64,000 bases of DNA from Limimaricola sp964022235 (GCF_964022235.1 NZ_CAXHZL010000012.1:62001-126000), one strand, 5' to 3'; positions 26,737 through 36,256 are shown, counted from the first letter of the stretch. Translations and numbers: made by a program. Notes: a model not told the origin generated them from the sequence alone.

Positions 26737-27753
26737 TCAGCCCTGCTGGGACTTAAGTTCCTCGAAGCGGGCGAGGATGCGTTCGCCGCGCTCGCCAGTC
26801 TCGGCCAGCCAGTTCTCGCGCACCTGAACACCGGCCTCTTTAAGGAAGTCGAAGACCTCCTGCGGCACGTCTGCGCTGCGGGTGATGTTCATGCCGTTCT
26901 CGGCCATCTTGGTGTAGGCCGTGTCGATCGAGGCGCGGATGATGTCCCAGTTGTAGGCGTCGCAGGCTTCGATGGTTTCGAGCATGGCGGTCTGAACGTC
27001 CTCGGGCAGGGCGTCGAACTCGTCCTTGTTCACGTGGCACATGAACAGGCCCATGGCGTAGCTGAGTTCGGTGAAGTCGCTCAGGTAGTCCCAGATCGAC
27101 AGCTGGACCGCGCCATCCGCGGAGGTGAGCACCGCATCGAGACCGCCGGTCGACAGCTGCGGGATCAGGTCGGACCAGGCCACTTGCAGCGGAGCCGCGC
27201 CCGCGTTCTTGAGGGTCTGGGTCCCGTTGACGTCATAGGTGCGCACGCGCAGGCCCTTAAGGGCGTCTTCCGAGGTGATCGGCATCTTGGCGTGGATTCC
27301 CGAGGGCGCATTCGGCATGGCCCAGAGCAGCACCATGTTGTTCTCTTCGAAGACCTTCGCGTATTCCTCGCGGGCGGCCTGCCACAGCAAGTAGGCCTCG
27401 CCGAGGTCCGAGGCAATGAAAGGCAGCGAGGACAGGTTGAACAGGGGGTCGATGCCGCCGAGTTGCGTCATCAGGGTGACCGCCGCCTGCACCCCGCCAT
27501 CCTGAACGGCATCGAAGTGGTCGATCGACTTGTAGCCGAGGGCGCCGCCGCCTTGGTAGTTGATAGTAAGCTTGTCGCCGACCTTCTTGCTGACTTCCTC
27601 CACAAAGAAATTGCACGCCTGACCAGAGAGGGACGTGGCGCCGTACTCATCGGACATGTCCCAGCGGGCATTGGCGAAGGCGGGGCCAGTGAACGCGACG
27701 AGCGCGCCGGTAGCGGTGGCGGTGCGCATGAACGCGCGACGAGTGAATGTCAT
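26737..27753 (-). CDS. dctP: TRAP transporter periplasmic binding protein (DctP family), second system
   Basis: 338 residues from ATG 27753, preceded by CAGGGAGC. The N-terminus MTFTRRAFMRTATATGAL is a twin-arginine-type signal with cleavage after AFA. The body shows the DctP pattern (EDALKGLRVRTYDVNGTQTLKNAGAAPLQVAWSDLIPQLSTGGLDAVL). First gene of the operon, with a long regulatory region shared with hyuA. Confidence 0.92.
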   Translation of the reverse strand: MTFTRRAFMRTATATGALVAFTGPAFANARWDMSDEYGATSLSGQACNFFVEEVSKKVGDKLTINYQGGGALGYKSIDHFDAVQDGGVQAAVTLMTQLGGIDPLFNLSSLPFIASDLGEAYLLWQAAREEYAKVFEENNMVLLWAMPNAPSGIHAKMPITSEDALKGLRVRTYDVNGTQTLKNAGAAPLQVAWSDLIPQLSTGGLDAVLTSADGAVQLSIWDYLSDFTELSYAMGLFMCHVNKDEFDALPEDVQTAMLETIEACDAYNWDIIRASIDTAYTKMAENGMNITRSADVPQEVFDFLKEAGVQVRENWLAETGERGERILARFEELKSQQG

Positions 27754-27814
27754 GGTAAAGCTCCCTGCGATTGCTATCGTTTCGGGCGGATACGTGCGCC
27801 GCACCGATCATTGA

Positions 27815-28042
27815 GGCGTGCACAATGATGCGTGCATGCAGGCACATCCAAGGCCATGTCGTCAAGAAACTTTCACGTTCGCGCATTCTGTTGTGATATC
27901 GGCGCGCGATTATGACGTATTTGGGTGATCTTGCACAGGTAGAGCGCCGAAACTACCGACTCTGACCCGAAGTGAGAGAATTTCGTTCACATTCATCCAT
28001 AAATGAGCAATGTTACGACTGTAACGGGAATTTTTCCCGAAT
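27815..28042. promoter_or_regulatory. Shared regulatory region with short dyads
   Basis: AT-richer stretch between divergent dctP and hyuA operons. It contains a direct repeat GCGTGCA (two copies near 27815-27834), an inverted repeat GTTAC-gact-GTAAC (28012-28025) and immediately after it CGGGAATTTTTCCCG (28025-28039). These are plausible operators for the DeoR protein of the operon or another regulator; none matches a consensus known to me. Confidence 0.4.
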
Positions 28043-28097
28043 CTCCTAAACCACACAGGACAAAGGCAGCAGTACATGCCGTCGATGATCGAAAATC

Positions 28098-28160
28098 CTC
28101 TGCAGGGCTCTAGCCATAGCCCTGCAGAGACCGCACTCAGCACCCGGCTTTGCCCGGGTG
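28098..28160. terminator. Two adjacent perfect hairpins upstream of hyuA
   Basis: CTCTGCAGGGCT (28098-28109) pairs with AGCCCTGCAGAG (28118-28129) over an 8-nt loop, and CACCCGGC/GCCCGGGTG pairs at 28141-28160. On the minus strand the first is followed by GATTTTC. They lie about 290 bases before hyuA. They may stop transcription between the divergent operons or form a leader structure of the hyuA transcript. Confidence 0.45.
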
Positions 28161-28447
28161 GAATCGGGGCGCTACGGGCCCGAGGGGCCGGTCGCGCCAC
28201 GGAATGTGCGGCGTTGAGATTGGCTGTCTTTACCCTGTTATGAAGAATTGTGATCGTATCTTGTTGCAAACTTCGCAAACCGATCAACTCGGGCGCGGTC
28301 GGGGACACGCCGGCCTCCTGCATGAACCTGCGGCGAAGGTCCGTCCCGCGACGGCAGTAACCGGCGTCCTCGCGTGTCGCTCCGCGGCGCGACATATTCC
28401 AGAAATCGGCCGCACGCGCGGCCTGACCCAAAGGTAGGAAGGCAGAA

Positions 28448-30502
28448 ATGGCCTGGAGAATTGGCGTAGATTCCGGTGGCACGTTCACGGACGTTTGCCT
28501 CTTTGACGAAGATAGCGGCAAGGTGGAGATCTGGAAGGTCTCGTCGACCCCAGACGATCCCTCCCGCGGGATCACGACCGGCGTCGTCGAGGGGATGGAC
28601 CAGGTTGGCAAGACCGCCAAGGACCTATCGTTCCTCGGTCACGGCACGACCGTCGCCACCAATGCGCTGATCGAATTGCGCGGCGTGAAGACCGGCCTGA
28701 TCGTCTCCGACGGTTTCCGCGACCTTCTTGAGATCGGTCGCCAGAAGCGTCCCAACCTCTACGACATGATGGCCGATAAGCCCGAGCAGCTGGTCTCCCG
28801 CGACCTGCGCCGCGAGGTGCCCGAGCGCATGAGCTACAACGGCTCCGTCGATGTCCCCCTCGACGTCGATGCGCTGCGCGCCGAACTTCAGCTTCTCGCC
28901 GGGCAGGACATCAAGTCGCTCGCCGTCTGCTTCCTCTATGGCTTCCTCAACACTGAGCACGAAAAGCTCGCCAAGCGCGTGATCGCGGAAGAGCTTCCGG
29001 ATGTCTTCGTCTCGACTTCGCATGACGTCGCGCCCGAGTTCCGCGAGTTCGAGCGTCTCTCCACCACCGTGGTGAACGCCTATCTCGGCCCGGTCATGCA
29101 GCGCTACATCCGCCGGCTGAAAGAGAACCTCGACGAGATCGGGCTGGAAATCGCACCGCAACTGACCCAGTCGAACGGTGGCGTCATCGGTTTCGACACC
29201 GCTGCGAACCTGCCCGTGCGTACCGTGCTTTCCGGCCCCTCGACCGGCGTCGTAGCGGCCCAGGCCATCGGCAAGATGTCCGGCTTCAACAACATCATCA
29301 CCTTCGATGTCGGCGGCACCTCCTCGGACGTGGCGCTGCTACAGAACGGTGTTTGCCAGCTGACCGGCGAGGCCGACGTGCACGGTTACCCGATCAAGGC
29401 GCCAATGCTCGACATCCACACCGTGGGGGCAGGTGGCGGCTCGATTGCCAGCGTCGACACCGGCGGGCTGCTCAAGGTGGGGCCGCGCTCTGCCGGGGCG
29501 CATCCGGGGCCAGTTTGCTACGGTCTCGGCTCGACCGAACCGACCGTGACCGACGCTAACATTGTGCTGCAGACGCTGAACCCCGTCGAGATCCTCGGTG
29601 GCCGCATGAAGGTGCGCCGCGATCTGGCCGTCGAGTCCGTGCAGCGCCTCGCCGACAAGCTTGGCTTGGGCGTGATGGAAACCGCCCAGGGCATCATCTC
29701 GGTCGTGACTGCAAACATGGCGAAGGCGATCCGCGTGATTTCCGTGCAGCGCGGTCATGACCCGCGCGACTACGCACTGATGGCCTTTGGCGGGGCGGGC
29801 CCGCTCCACGCCGCACGGCTGGCCCGCGAGCTCGACATGGACAAGATAATCGTGCCGCTGACTCCGGGCACGCTCTGTGCGCTCGGACTGCTGCTCACCG
29901 ACCTGCGCGCCGACTTCGCGATCTCACGCCTGCTGCCGCTTGAAGACAGTGCGCTTGCCTCCATCGACGCAGGCTTTGCCGACCTCATGGGACAGGCAGG
30001 CACATGGTTCGATGCCGAGGAGATCTCCGAGGACCGCCGCGTGATGACGCGGACTGCGGACATGCGCTACATGGGCCAGAACTACGAGCTTTCCGTCGCC
30101 GTGCCTGCCGGTCCAATCACCTCCGAGACCTTCAAGGCGCTTGAGGAAGGCTTCGAGGCCGCGCACCGTCAACGCTTCGGCTTCGTCGCTGAAGGCGAGC
30201 AGATACAGCTCGTCACACTGCGTCTCGAAGCGGCCGGTGTCGTGAATAAGGCTCAGTTCAAGCCGCAGCCGGTTGAAGGTCCCGATGCTTCCGCCGCGCA
30301 GATCGCCACCCGCGACGTCTATATGGCCGAAGCCGGCGACTTCGTGTCCTGCGCGGTCTACGTGCGGGACAAGCTGCGCCCCGGCAATGTCATCCAAGGC
30401 CCTGCAATTGTTGAACAAATGGATACCACCACGGTCATCGTGCCAGACATGTCGGGCACCGTGGACACCTATCTCAACCTGATCCTGGAGGTGAAGGCAT
30501 GA
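28448..30502 (+). CDS. hyuA: Hydantoinase/oxoprolinase subunit A (HyuA family)
   Basis: 684 residues, full family length. The ASKHA-type N-terminus GVDSGGTFTDV (5-15), LGHGTTVATNALIE, and TFDVGGTSSDVALL are characteristic. HyuA/HyuB enzymes use ATP to open cyclic amides such as hydantoins, N-methylhydantoin or 5-oxoproline; carboxylases for acetone and acetophenone share the fold. The start follows GGTAGGAAGGCAGAA. It overlaps hyuB by four bases. Confidence 0.93.
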   Translation: MAWRIGVDSGGTFTDVCLFDEDSGKVEIWKVSSTPDDPSRGITTGVVEGMDQVGKTAKDLSFLGHGTTVATNALIELRGVKTGLIVSDGFRDLLEIGRQKRPNLYDMMADKPEQLVSRDLRREVPERMSYNGSVDVPLDVDALRAELQLLAGQDIKSLAVCFLYGFLNTEHEKLAKRVIAEELPDVFVSTSHDVAPEFREFERLSTTVVNAYLGPVMQRYIRRLKENLDEIGLEIAPQLTQSNGGVIGFDTAANLPVRTVLSGPSTGVVAAQAIGKMSGFNNIITFDVGGTSSDVALLQNGVCQLTGEADVHGYPIKAPMLDIHTVGAGGGSIASVDTGGLLKVGPRSAGAHPGPVCYGLGSTEPTVTDANIVLQTLNPVEILGGRMKVRRDLAVESVQRLADKLGLGVMETAQGIISVVTANMAKAIRVISVQRGHDPRDYALMAFGGAGPLHAARLARELDMDKIIVPLTPGTLCALGLLLTDLRADFAISRLLPLEDSALASIDAGFADLMGQAGTWFDAEEISEDRRVMTRTADMRYMGQNYELSVAVPAGPITSETFKALEEGFEAAHRQRFGFVAEGEQIQLVTLRLEAAGVVNKAQFKPQPVEGPDASAAQIATRDVYMAEAGDFVSCAVYVRDKLRPGNVIQGPAIVEQMDTTTVIVPDMSGTVDTYLNLILEVKA

Positions 30503-32136
30503 CCGCGACCGAAAAAATGACCATCGATCCGATCACGGTCGAGGTGATCGGATCGGCACTTCAGAGCATCGTCGAGGAAATGGGCGAGGCGCTGGTGCGC
30601 GCGTCCTATTCTACCAACATCAAGGAGCGGCGCGACTGCTCCACCGCGCTCTTCGACCACCGCGGCAACACCCTGTGCCAGGCCGAGCACATCCCGATGC
30701 ACCTCGGCTCCTTCCTCGGCGTGATCCCCGCGATCCAGGACCGTTTCGACATGGCCGACATCAAGCCGGGCGACGTGTTCATGGCCAACGACGCCTATGC
30801 GGGCGGGGCCACGCACTTGCCCGACATCGTTCTGGCGGAACCGATCTTCGTCGACGGCACGCTGGTGGCATGGGCGGTCAACACCGCACACCATTCGGAC
30901 TTCGCCGACCGTGGCCACGAGCACATCTATCAGGAAGGCATCCGCATCCCGCCGGTCCGCCTCTACAGGGAGGGCGTGCTCAACAACGACCTGCAGGAGA
31001 TGTTCCTGCTCAACTGCCAAGTCCCGCGCGAGCGCATCTCGGACCTGCGCGCCCAGATGTCCGCGAACCGGCTCTGCGTGCAGCGGATGAGCGACCTCTG
31101 CGTCAAATACGGCACCGCGAAAGTGCTCGCCGCAGGTGACGCGCTGCAGGACTACGCCGAGCGCAAGATGCGTGCGGCGATCAAGGCGATCCCCGACGGT
31201 ACCTACAGCTTCGAAGATCAGTTCGACAGCAACCAATGGTCCGGCGCGATGACCTTCAAGGTCGACATTACCGTCACCGGCGACGAGATGCGGCTGGCCT
31301 TCGATGGCCCGCCGCAGGTTCGCGGCGGCCTAAACTTGATCTACACCTCGCTTCTGGCAGCGGCCTATTTCACGGTGAAATCCGTGCTTGATCCGACCGT
31401 CCTGCCGAACGCGGGTCTGGCGCGGCCGCTCACCGTGACGGCGCCCAAGGGCTCGATCCTCAACTGTGCCCATCCGGCGGCGGTCGAGGGGCGGATCGCG
31501 GCGTCGCAGCGTGTGACCGATCTGGTCTACGGCGCGCTCGCCAAGGCGCTTCCGGGCAAGGTCATGGCGGCCGGCAACGGCTGCTGTACCGGCGCGATTT
31601 TCAACGGCGCAGACGAGGACGGCAACATGTGGGTCTACCTCGAGACGATCGGTGGCGGTGGCGGCGCACGCCCCGGCGCGGACGGGCTCTCGGGCATCCA
31701 TGTCGGTCTGACCAACACCTCGAACCTGCCGGTCGAGGCGCTGGAGCTGGAATACCCGCTCACGCTGCTGCGCTACGAGCTCGTGGACGACAGCGCTGGC
31801 TTGGGTCAGTTCCGCGGCGGCATGGGAGTCCGGCGCGTCTATCGTGCCGAGAAGGCCTGCCGCTTCACCGTCGAGAGCTCTCGCGTGGCGTCGCAGCCCT
31901 GGGGTCTCGACGGCGGCCAAAGCGCCAAGGGTACCATGCTCGACTTCGGCGACGAGCGCACGAGTTTCGCGGGGATGGTCGACCTGAAGCCCGGGCAGAT
32001 CGTCACGATCACCACCCCGGGTGGCGGTGGCTACGGTGATCCAGCGAAACGCCCCGAAGAGTCCGTCCTGCGCGACATCGCGGAGGGCCGCATCAGCGCC
32101 GCGGTCGCCAAGAAGACCTTCGGTCTGGGCGCCTGA
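30499..32136 (+). CDS. hyuB: Hydantoinase/oxoprolinase subunit B (HyuB family)
   Basis: 545 residues. HyuB signature segments are CSTALFDHRGNTLCQAEHIPMHLGS, GDVFMANDAYAGGATHLPDIVLAEP and the C-terminal TPGGGGYGDP. It forms the catalytic partner of HyuA; translation is coupled by an ATGA overlap. The substrate of the pair is not clear from sequence; the neighbouring TRAP system and FAD amine oxidase suggest a nitrogen heterocycle or N-substituted amino acid derivative. Confidence 0.93.
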   Translation: MTATEKMTIDPITVEVIGSALQSIVEEMGEALVRASYSTNIKERRDCSTALFDHRGNTLCQAEHIPMHLGSFLGVIPAIQDRFDMADIKPGDVFMANDAYAGGATHLPDIVLAEPIFVDGTLVAWAVNTAHHSDFADRGHEHIYQEGIRIPPVRLYREGVLNNDLQEMFLLNCQVPRERISDLRAQMSANRLCVQRMSDLCVKYGTAKVLAAGDALQDYAERKMRAAIKAIPDGTYSFEDQFDSNQWSGAMTFKVDITVTGDEMRLAFDGPPQVRGGLNLIYTSLLAAAYFTVKSVLDPTVLPNAGLARPLTVTAPKGSILNCAHPAAVEGRIAASQRVTDLVYGALAKALPGKVMAAGNGCCTGAIFNGADEDGNMWVYLETIGGGGGARPGADGLSGIHVGLTNTSNLPVEALELEYPLTLLRYELVDDSAGLGQFRGGMGVRRVYRAEKACRFTVESSRVASQPWGLDGGQSAKGTMLDFGDERTSFAGMVDLKPGQIVTITTPGGGGYGDPAKRPEESVLRDIAEGRISAAVAKKTFGLGA

Positions 32137-32227
32137 CGGACCTTCCATCGCAACGAGGAGCGGTCACGGTACACGATCCGTGGCCGTCCCGCGGACACGC
32201 CACGAACTCCTGAGCAAAGAATTTATC

Positions 32228-33604
32228 ATGATTAACAGTGAAACCAGAGGGTTCGTCCCCTCGCTGAACACGGTCGTGAGCGAGTCCGAACTTCCGGCCG
32301 AAACTGATGTGGTGGTCATCGGCGGTGGGACGGCGGGCGTGTCAACCGCGCTTTTCCTCGCGGAGAAGGGCGTCCGTGTCACCCTGTGCGAAAAGGGCGA
32401 AATTGCCGCCGAGCAGTCGTCGCGCAACTGGGGCTGGACCCGCCAGATGGGCCGTGATCCGCTCGAGATGCCGCTGACGATCCAGAGCCTCAACCTCTGG
32501 CGCACGCTCAAGGACCGTTTTGGGATCGAAGCGGGCTACAAGGAAACCGGCATCGTCTACGTCTGCAAGAAGGACTGGGAAGTCAAACAGGCCGAGGGAT
32601 GGGCCAAGACCGGCAAGGAATACGGCCTGCCACTGCGTGAACTGACAGCCCGCGAGATCGAGGACATCGTTCCGGGCATCGCGCCAGGTCAAAACTACGG
32701 CCTGCATACGGCGACGGACGGGCGCGCGGAACCGGCGCTCGCCGTGCCTGCCTTTGCCGACGCCGCCCGCCGCCTGGGGGCAAAAATCGTCACTCAATGT
32801 GCGGTGCGCGGTTTCGAGAAGACCGGCGGCGCCGTCTCTGCGGTCGTGACCGAAAAAGGCACAATCAAATGTTCTGCCGTGGTGGTCGCCGGAGGTGTCT
32901 GGGCCCGCCCTTTCTTGTTGAACATGGGTGTGCATCTGCCGCAACTGAACATCATTGCCGCCGCTGCGCGCGTCGAAGTTGTCTCGGGAAATCTCCACAA
33001 CGGCCCTGATTTCCCCATGGGAGGCGCGGCATTTGGCCTGCGCAAGCGGATGGACGGCGGCTATACCGTGGGTCCGCGCAACATCAATATCGCACCGATC
33101 ACACCGGACAGCTTCCGCCTGTTCACCGACTATTTGCCCGTCTTCCTCAAGAGCTGGCGAGAGCTGAGCCTGCGCTTCGGCAAGGACTTCTTCGAAGAAC
33201 TCATCTCGCGCAAGCGCTGGAGCCTCGACCAGATGACCCCCTTCGAAGCTGTGCGGGTGTTGAATCCCGAGCCGTCGGACTGGATGCTCAACCGCGCCCT
33301 GAAAGGGATGCGCGAGACGTTGCCCGCCCTGCGCGATGCGCGGGTGACGCATGCCTGGGGTGGCGCAATTGACGCCACGGCGGATGGTGTGCCGGTGATT
33401 GACGGGGTCGAACAGATCCCAGGCCTCTACATTGCGGCAGGTCTGTCCGGCCATGGTTTTGGTGCCGGTCCCGCAGTTGGCCAGCTCATGGCGGAGCTGG
33501 TGGCAGGGGACCGTCCGACCGTCGATCCGACGCCCTTCAGATACAACCGCTTCCGCTCCACGAAGCGCTTTGCTTCATGGGAGCCAAAACAGGCCTACGC
33601 CTGA
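32228..33604 (+). CDS. FAD-dependent oxidoreductase of the DAO family (amine/amino-acid oxidase-like)
   Basis: 458 residues from ATG 32228. Has the dinucleotide motif VVVIGGGTAGVSTALFLAEKG (about 28-48), SSRNWGWTRQMGRDP and a C-terminal VIDGVEQIPGLYIAAGLSGHGFGAGPAVGQLMAELV, as in glycine/sarcosine/D-amino-acid oxidases and dehydrogenases. Located 91 bases after hyuB, so it probably oxidises the amino acid released by ring opening. No signal peptide. The longer in-frame reading from 32021 overlaps hyuB and is rejected. Confidence 0.9.
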   Translation: MINSETRGFVPSLNTVVSESELPAETDVVVIGGGTAGVSTALFLAEKGVRVTLCEKGEIAAEQSSRNWGWTRQMGRDPLEMPLTIQSLNLWRTLKDRFGIEAGYKETGIVYVCKKDWEVKQAEGWAKTGKEYGLPLRELTAREIEDIVPGIAPGQNYGLHTATDGRAEPALAVPAFADAARRLGAKIVTQCAVRGFEKTGGAVSAVVTEKGTIKCSAVVVAGGVWARPFLLNMGVHLPQLNIIAAAARVEVVSGNLHNGPDFPMGGAAFGLRKRMDGGYTVGPRNINIAPITPDSFRLFTDYLPVFLKSWRELSLRFGKDFFEELISRKRWSLDQMTPFEAVRVLNPEPSDWMLNRALKGMRETLPALRDARVTHAWGGAIDATADGVPVIDGVEQIPGLYIAAGLSGHGFGAGPAVGQLMAELVAGDRPTVDPTPFRYNRFRSTKRFASWEPKQAYA

Positions 33605-33666
33605 GCGCCGATCCCGCGCGCTGCGCTCCACACCAACCGGCCAGACCAAGGATGGAAGGACTATCC

Positions 33667-34695
33667 ATGACCTATTCGCCAAGCGAAACTCGCTACGAAA
33701 AGATGACCTACAACACCTGCGGCGCAAGCGGGCTGAAACTTCCGGCGATCTCGCTGGGTCTTTGGCACAACTTCGGCCACGACACGCCGCATGACGCCAA
33801 GCGCGCGATTTGCCAGACCGCTTTTGACCTCGGGATCACCCACTTCGATCTCGCCAACAACTACGGCCCGCCCGCAGGCTCCGCCGAAGAGGCGTTCGGG
33901 GAAATCCTGCGCACTGACTTCAAGGGCTATCGGGACGAGCTGTTGATTTCGTCGAAGGCGGGTTGGGACATGTGGCCCGGGCCCTATGGTGATGGCGGTT
34001 CGCGCAAATACCTCATGGCGTCCTGCGACCAGTCGCTGAAGCGTCTCGGCGTCGACTATGTCGATATCTTCTACTCGCACCGGTTCGACGCGAACACGCC
34101 GCTCGAGGAAACCATGGGTGCTCTCGACAGCATCGTGCGACAGGGCAAGGCACTCTATGTCGGGATCTCGAGCTACAACGCTGAGATGACCCGCAAGGCC
34201 GCCGCGATCCTCCAGGACCTCGGGACGCCCTGCCTCATTCACCAGCCAAGCTACAACATGCTCAACCGCTGGATCGAGCGCGACGGCCTGAAGGATACGC
34301 TGGCCGAGCTCGGCATGGGCTCCATCGTCTTTACGCCGCTGGCGCAGGGGATGCTGACCAACAAATACCTCAACGGTGTTCCCTCCAATAGCCGTGGCGC
34401 CCGTGGCACCACGTTGAGCGAAGGCTTCCTATCGGAAGAAAACATCGAAAATATCCGTCAGCTGAACCGCATTGCCGAGGGCCGTGGCCAGACGCTGGCG
34501 CAGATGGCGATTTCTTGGGTTCTGCGGGGCGGTGCGATAACCTCCGCTCTGATCGGGGCATCGAAAGCGCAGCAGGTCATCGACTGTGTTGGCGCGCTGG
34601 CAAATTTGGACTTCACCGCCGTAGAGCTCGCCGAGATCGATCGCTACGCGGTTGAAGGCGACATCAACCTGTGGGCTGGCGCGACAAACAGCTGA
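33667..34695 (+). CDS. Aldo/keto reductase (YghZ-like)
   Basis: 342 residues from ATG 33667. It carries the AKR tetrad: D and Y in FDLANNYGPP, K in SSKAGWD and H in FYSHRFD. FTPLAQGMLTNKYL and ALIGASKAQQV bind NADPH. The long insert WPGPYGDGGSRKYL is typical of the AKR14/YghZ group that reduces glyceraldehyde-3-phosphate stereoisomers and methylglyoxal. Last gene of the hyuA operon; it may detoxify or reduce an aldehyde set free by the FAD enzyme. Confidence 0.92.
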   Translation: MTYSPSETRYEKMTYNTCGASGLKLPAISLGLWHNFGHDTPHDAKRAICQTAFDLGITHFDLANNYGPPAGSAEEAFGEILRTDFKGYRDELLISSKAGWDMWPGPYGDGGSRKYLMASCDQSLKRLGVDYVDIFYSHRFDANTPLEETMGALDSIVRQGKALYVGISSYNAEMTRKAAAILQDLGTPCLIHQPSYNMLNRWIERDGLKDTLAELGMGSIVFTPLAQGMLTNKYLNGVPSNSRGARGTTLSEGFLSEENIENIRQLNRIAEGRGQTLAQMAISWVLRGGAITSALIGASKAQQVIDCVGALANLDFTAVELAEIDRYAVEGDINLWAGATNS

Positions 34696-35067
34696 TCCCG
34701 CACCATTTGCTGCTCGAGGGCGTTACGTAGTCTCCAAGTGTCCTGCTCCTCTAAAAGGGGGCGGGGCTCATTTGCGGAACTTTCAGCGATCCGCAGATCG
34801 GCCGGCAACCGGACGACCATCGCGGCGGCAGGGAGCTTTGAATCAAAATCGGAGCAGGCGTGCCTCATCCGGTTCTCTGTAGAGCGGCTGTGAAAGAAGG
34901 ATCCCTTCCAATCCGATGGCGCACTAGACCCATCGACCCAGTCAGCTCACTGCCCGATCATCGGGTCTAAGCATGACAGAGGCGGTTACGTTCCTCGTAC
35001 GCGCATCCGGGGGATATTCCCCCGGAATTCGATCCTCAACTGTAGGAACTCTCCCGACAGCCACCGC
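34696..35067. other. Intergenic region between convergent genes
   Basis: About 370 bases with no supported gene. It holds the strong hairpin listed at 35006-35026 and nothing else notable. Confidence 0.5.
35006..35026. terminator. Bidirectional terminator-like hairpin
   Basis: TCCGGGGGA and TCCCCCGGA form a perfect 9-bp stem with a TAT loop, between the convergent aldo/keto reductase gene and the small gene at 35068-35391. No long T-tract on either side, so efficiency is uncertain. Confidence 0.5.
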
Positions 35068-35391
35068 TTACGGTCGCAAAATTGACAGCAGCCTCTGAAG
35101 GTCGTCGCGGGTCGGTGTGCGGTCGTCATCGATCATGCGCTCAAGCTGGACTGCAGCGGCGCCAGCCTGCCACATGCCGCCGCCTTCAACTATTTCCAGG
35201 ACCTCCCCTCCGACCTCCTCGAGCGACAGCCCTTCCGTGAATCCCGGCTCATCCTGCGCCATGCTCTGGCGCGTCAGTTCGACGGCATGGTCCTCACTGC
35301 GGGCCCATCCGATCCAACCGTAGAGCCCGGACTCCCGATAGTTATATTCCCACTCGATCAGCACAGAATAGTATTTCAGTTTCCCTTGCAT
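35068..35391 (-). CDS. Small hypothetical protein
   Basis: 107 residues from ATG 35391. The N-terminus MQGKLKYYSVLIEWEYNYRE and the middle GWIGWARSEDHAVELTRQSMA look like a folded alpha/beta domain; the C-terminus is helical and acidic. No family recognised. An ATG at 35415 would add eight residues. Confidence 0.6.
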   Translation of the reverse strand: MQGKLKYYSVLIEWEYNYRESGLYGWIGWARSEDHAVELTRQSMAQDEPGFTEGLSLEEVGGEVLEIVEGGGMWQAGAAAVQLERMIDDDRTPTRDDLQRLLSILRP

Positions 35392-35804
35392 GTCGGTCCC
35401 GCTAATACATGACACCTTGAAAATTAGCGGATCCAGATTTCCCCGAGATTAAAAAGGGCTGCCCCGGACCGTTCGGCCTCAATTCAAACAGAATTGGTCC
35501 AGGGCGGATGGGTGCCGTCCCTACCGGACGGTCTCGCTGCTATTTGGAAGATCTTTTTCGACCTTTGGCGTGCAGAGGAGCGCCCAGTGAAAGCGGATCA
35601 TCTGATTATCTCGCCTCGCCGTATCCCGCGGCCGAGGTGGTGCGTGAGCACAGTGACGGCGATTACGCATTTCCTCACTGTGGCCGGACACGGGCGCCTG
35701 ATCACCCGTCGCGTGGGAAGCCTGCCCGTGCTGCGGCCAAGGCGAAGATGACGAGGATGACCTCGCCTGGCGGACACAAGCCCCTTTGCGGATGGAAAGG
35801 AGCC
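35392..35804. other. Intergenic region without recognisable gene
   Basis: About 410 bases between two minus-strand small genes. Plus-strand frames at 35494-35843 lack ribosome sites and conserved motifs. Nothing else seen. Confidence 0.4.
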
Positions 35805-36128
35805 TCAGCTGGTCCTGCGGCCCTTCTTCTTTTCCTGAGATAGCGTCTCGAGGATGTCCGAAAGGGCCAGGCCATACTGTCTGGCCGCAGCTTCTGCGGC
35901 CTTCAATGCATGGGCCTTGGGTCCGTTTCGGCGGTCCTCGCTCGCCTGCCGGCGGGGGCGAGAGCGGATCGGAGACTTCGCAGACACCGGTGAGGTCTGA
36001 GAGTCCTCATCGTTGATCTCTTGCGCCGCCTGACGCCAATGGGCCTCGCTGCGGTCAACGGGGCATCCTTCGCGCTCCCACAGCTCATAAGCTCGCTGGC
36101 GAATGCGGTCTTCAGGGGTCGTCGACAT
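35805..36128 (-). CDS. DUF2934 protein with H-NS-like C-terminal helix
   Basis: 107 residues from ATG 36128, preceded by GGAGGACTCCCCCC. The N-terminal RIRQRAYELWEREGCPVDRSEAHWRQA is the DUF2934 motif. The C-terminal HALKAAEAAARQYGLALSDIL resembles the oligomerisation/linker helix of the H-NS protein at 57038-57388 (RSAAEAAAREFGYTLEELI), but there is no H-NS DNA-binding motif. Basic linker of SP/R residues in between. Function unknown. Confidence 0.75.
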   Translation of the reverse strand: MSTTPEDRIRQRAYELWEREGCPVDRSEAHWRQAAQEINDEDSQTSPVSAKSPIRSRPRRQASEDRRNGPKAHALKAAEAAARQYGLALSDILETLSQEKKKGRRTS

Positions 36129-36244
36129 GGGGGGAGTCCTCCAACGCGCAGATGCTTCAAAGCTAGCGGTGCAGCAGCGCAGGGCAATGGCTCGCCAAGC
36201 CCTCTGCCAGTGCGGGATTCTGGGGCTCAAGTGGGGGAGGGCGG

Positions 36245-36256
36245 ATTGTCAACATT
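36245..36256 (+). repeat. 12-mer ATTGTCAACATT, copy 1
   Basis: Identical to the copies at 48983, 49970 and 62473. On the minus strand it contains a consensus -35 element TTGACA and lies about 120 bases upstream of the DUF2934 gene, so it may be part of that promoter; no clear -10 is visible. Confidence 0.5.
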
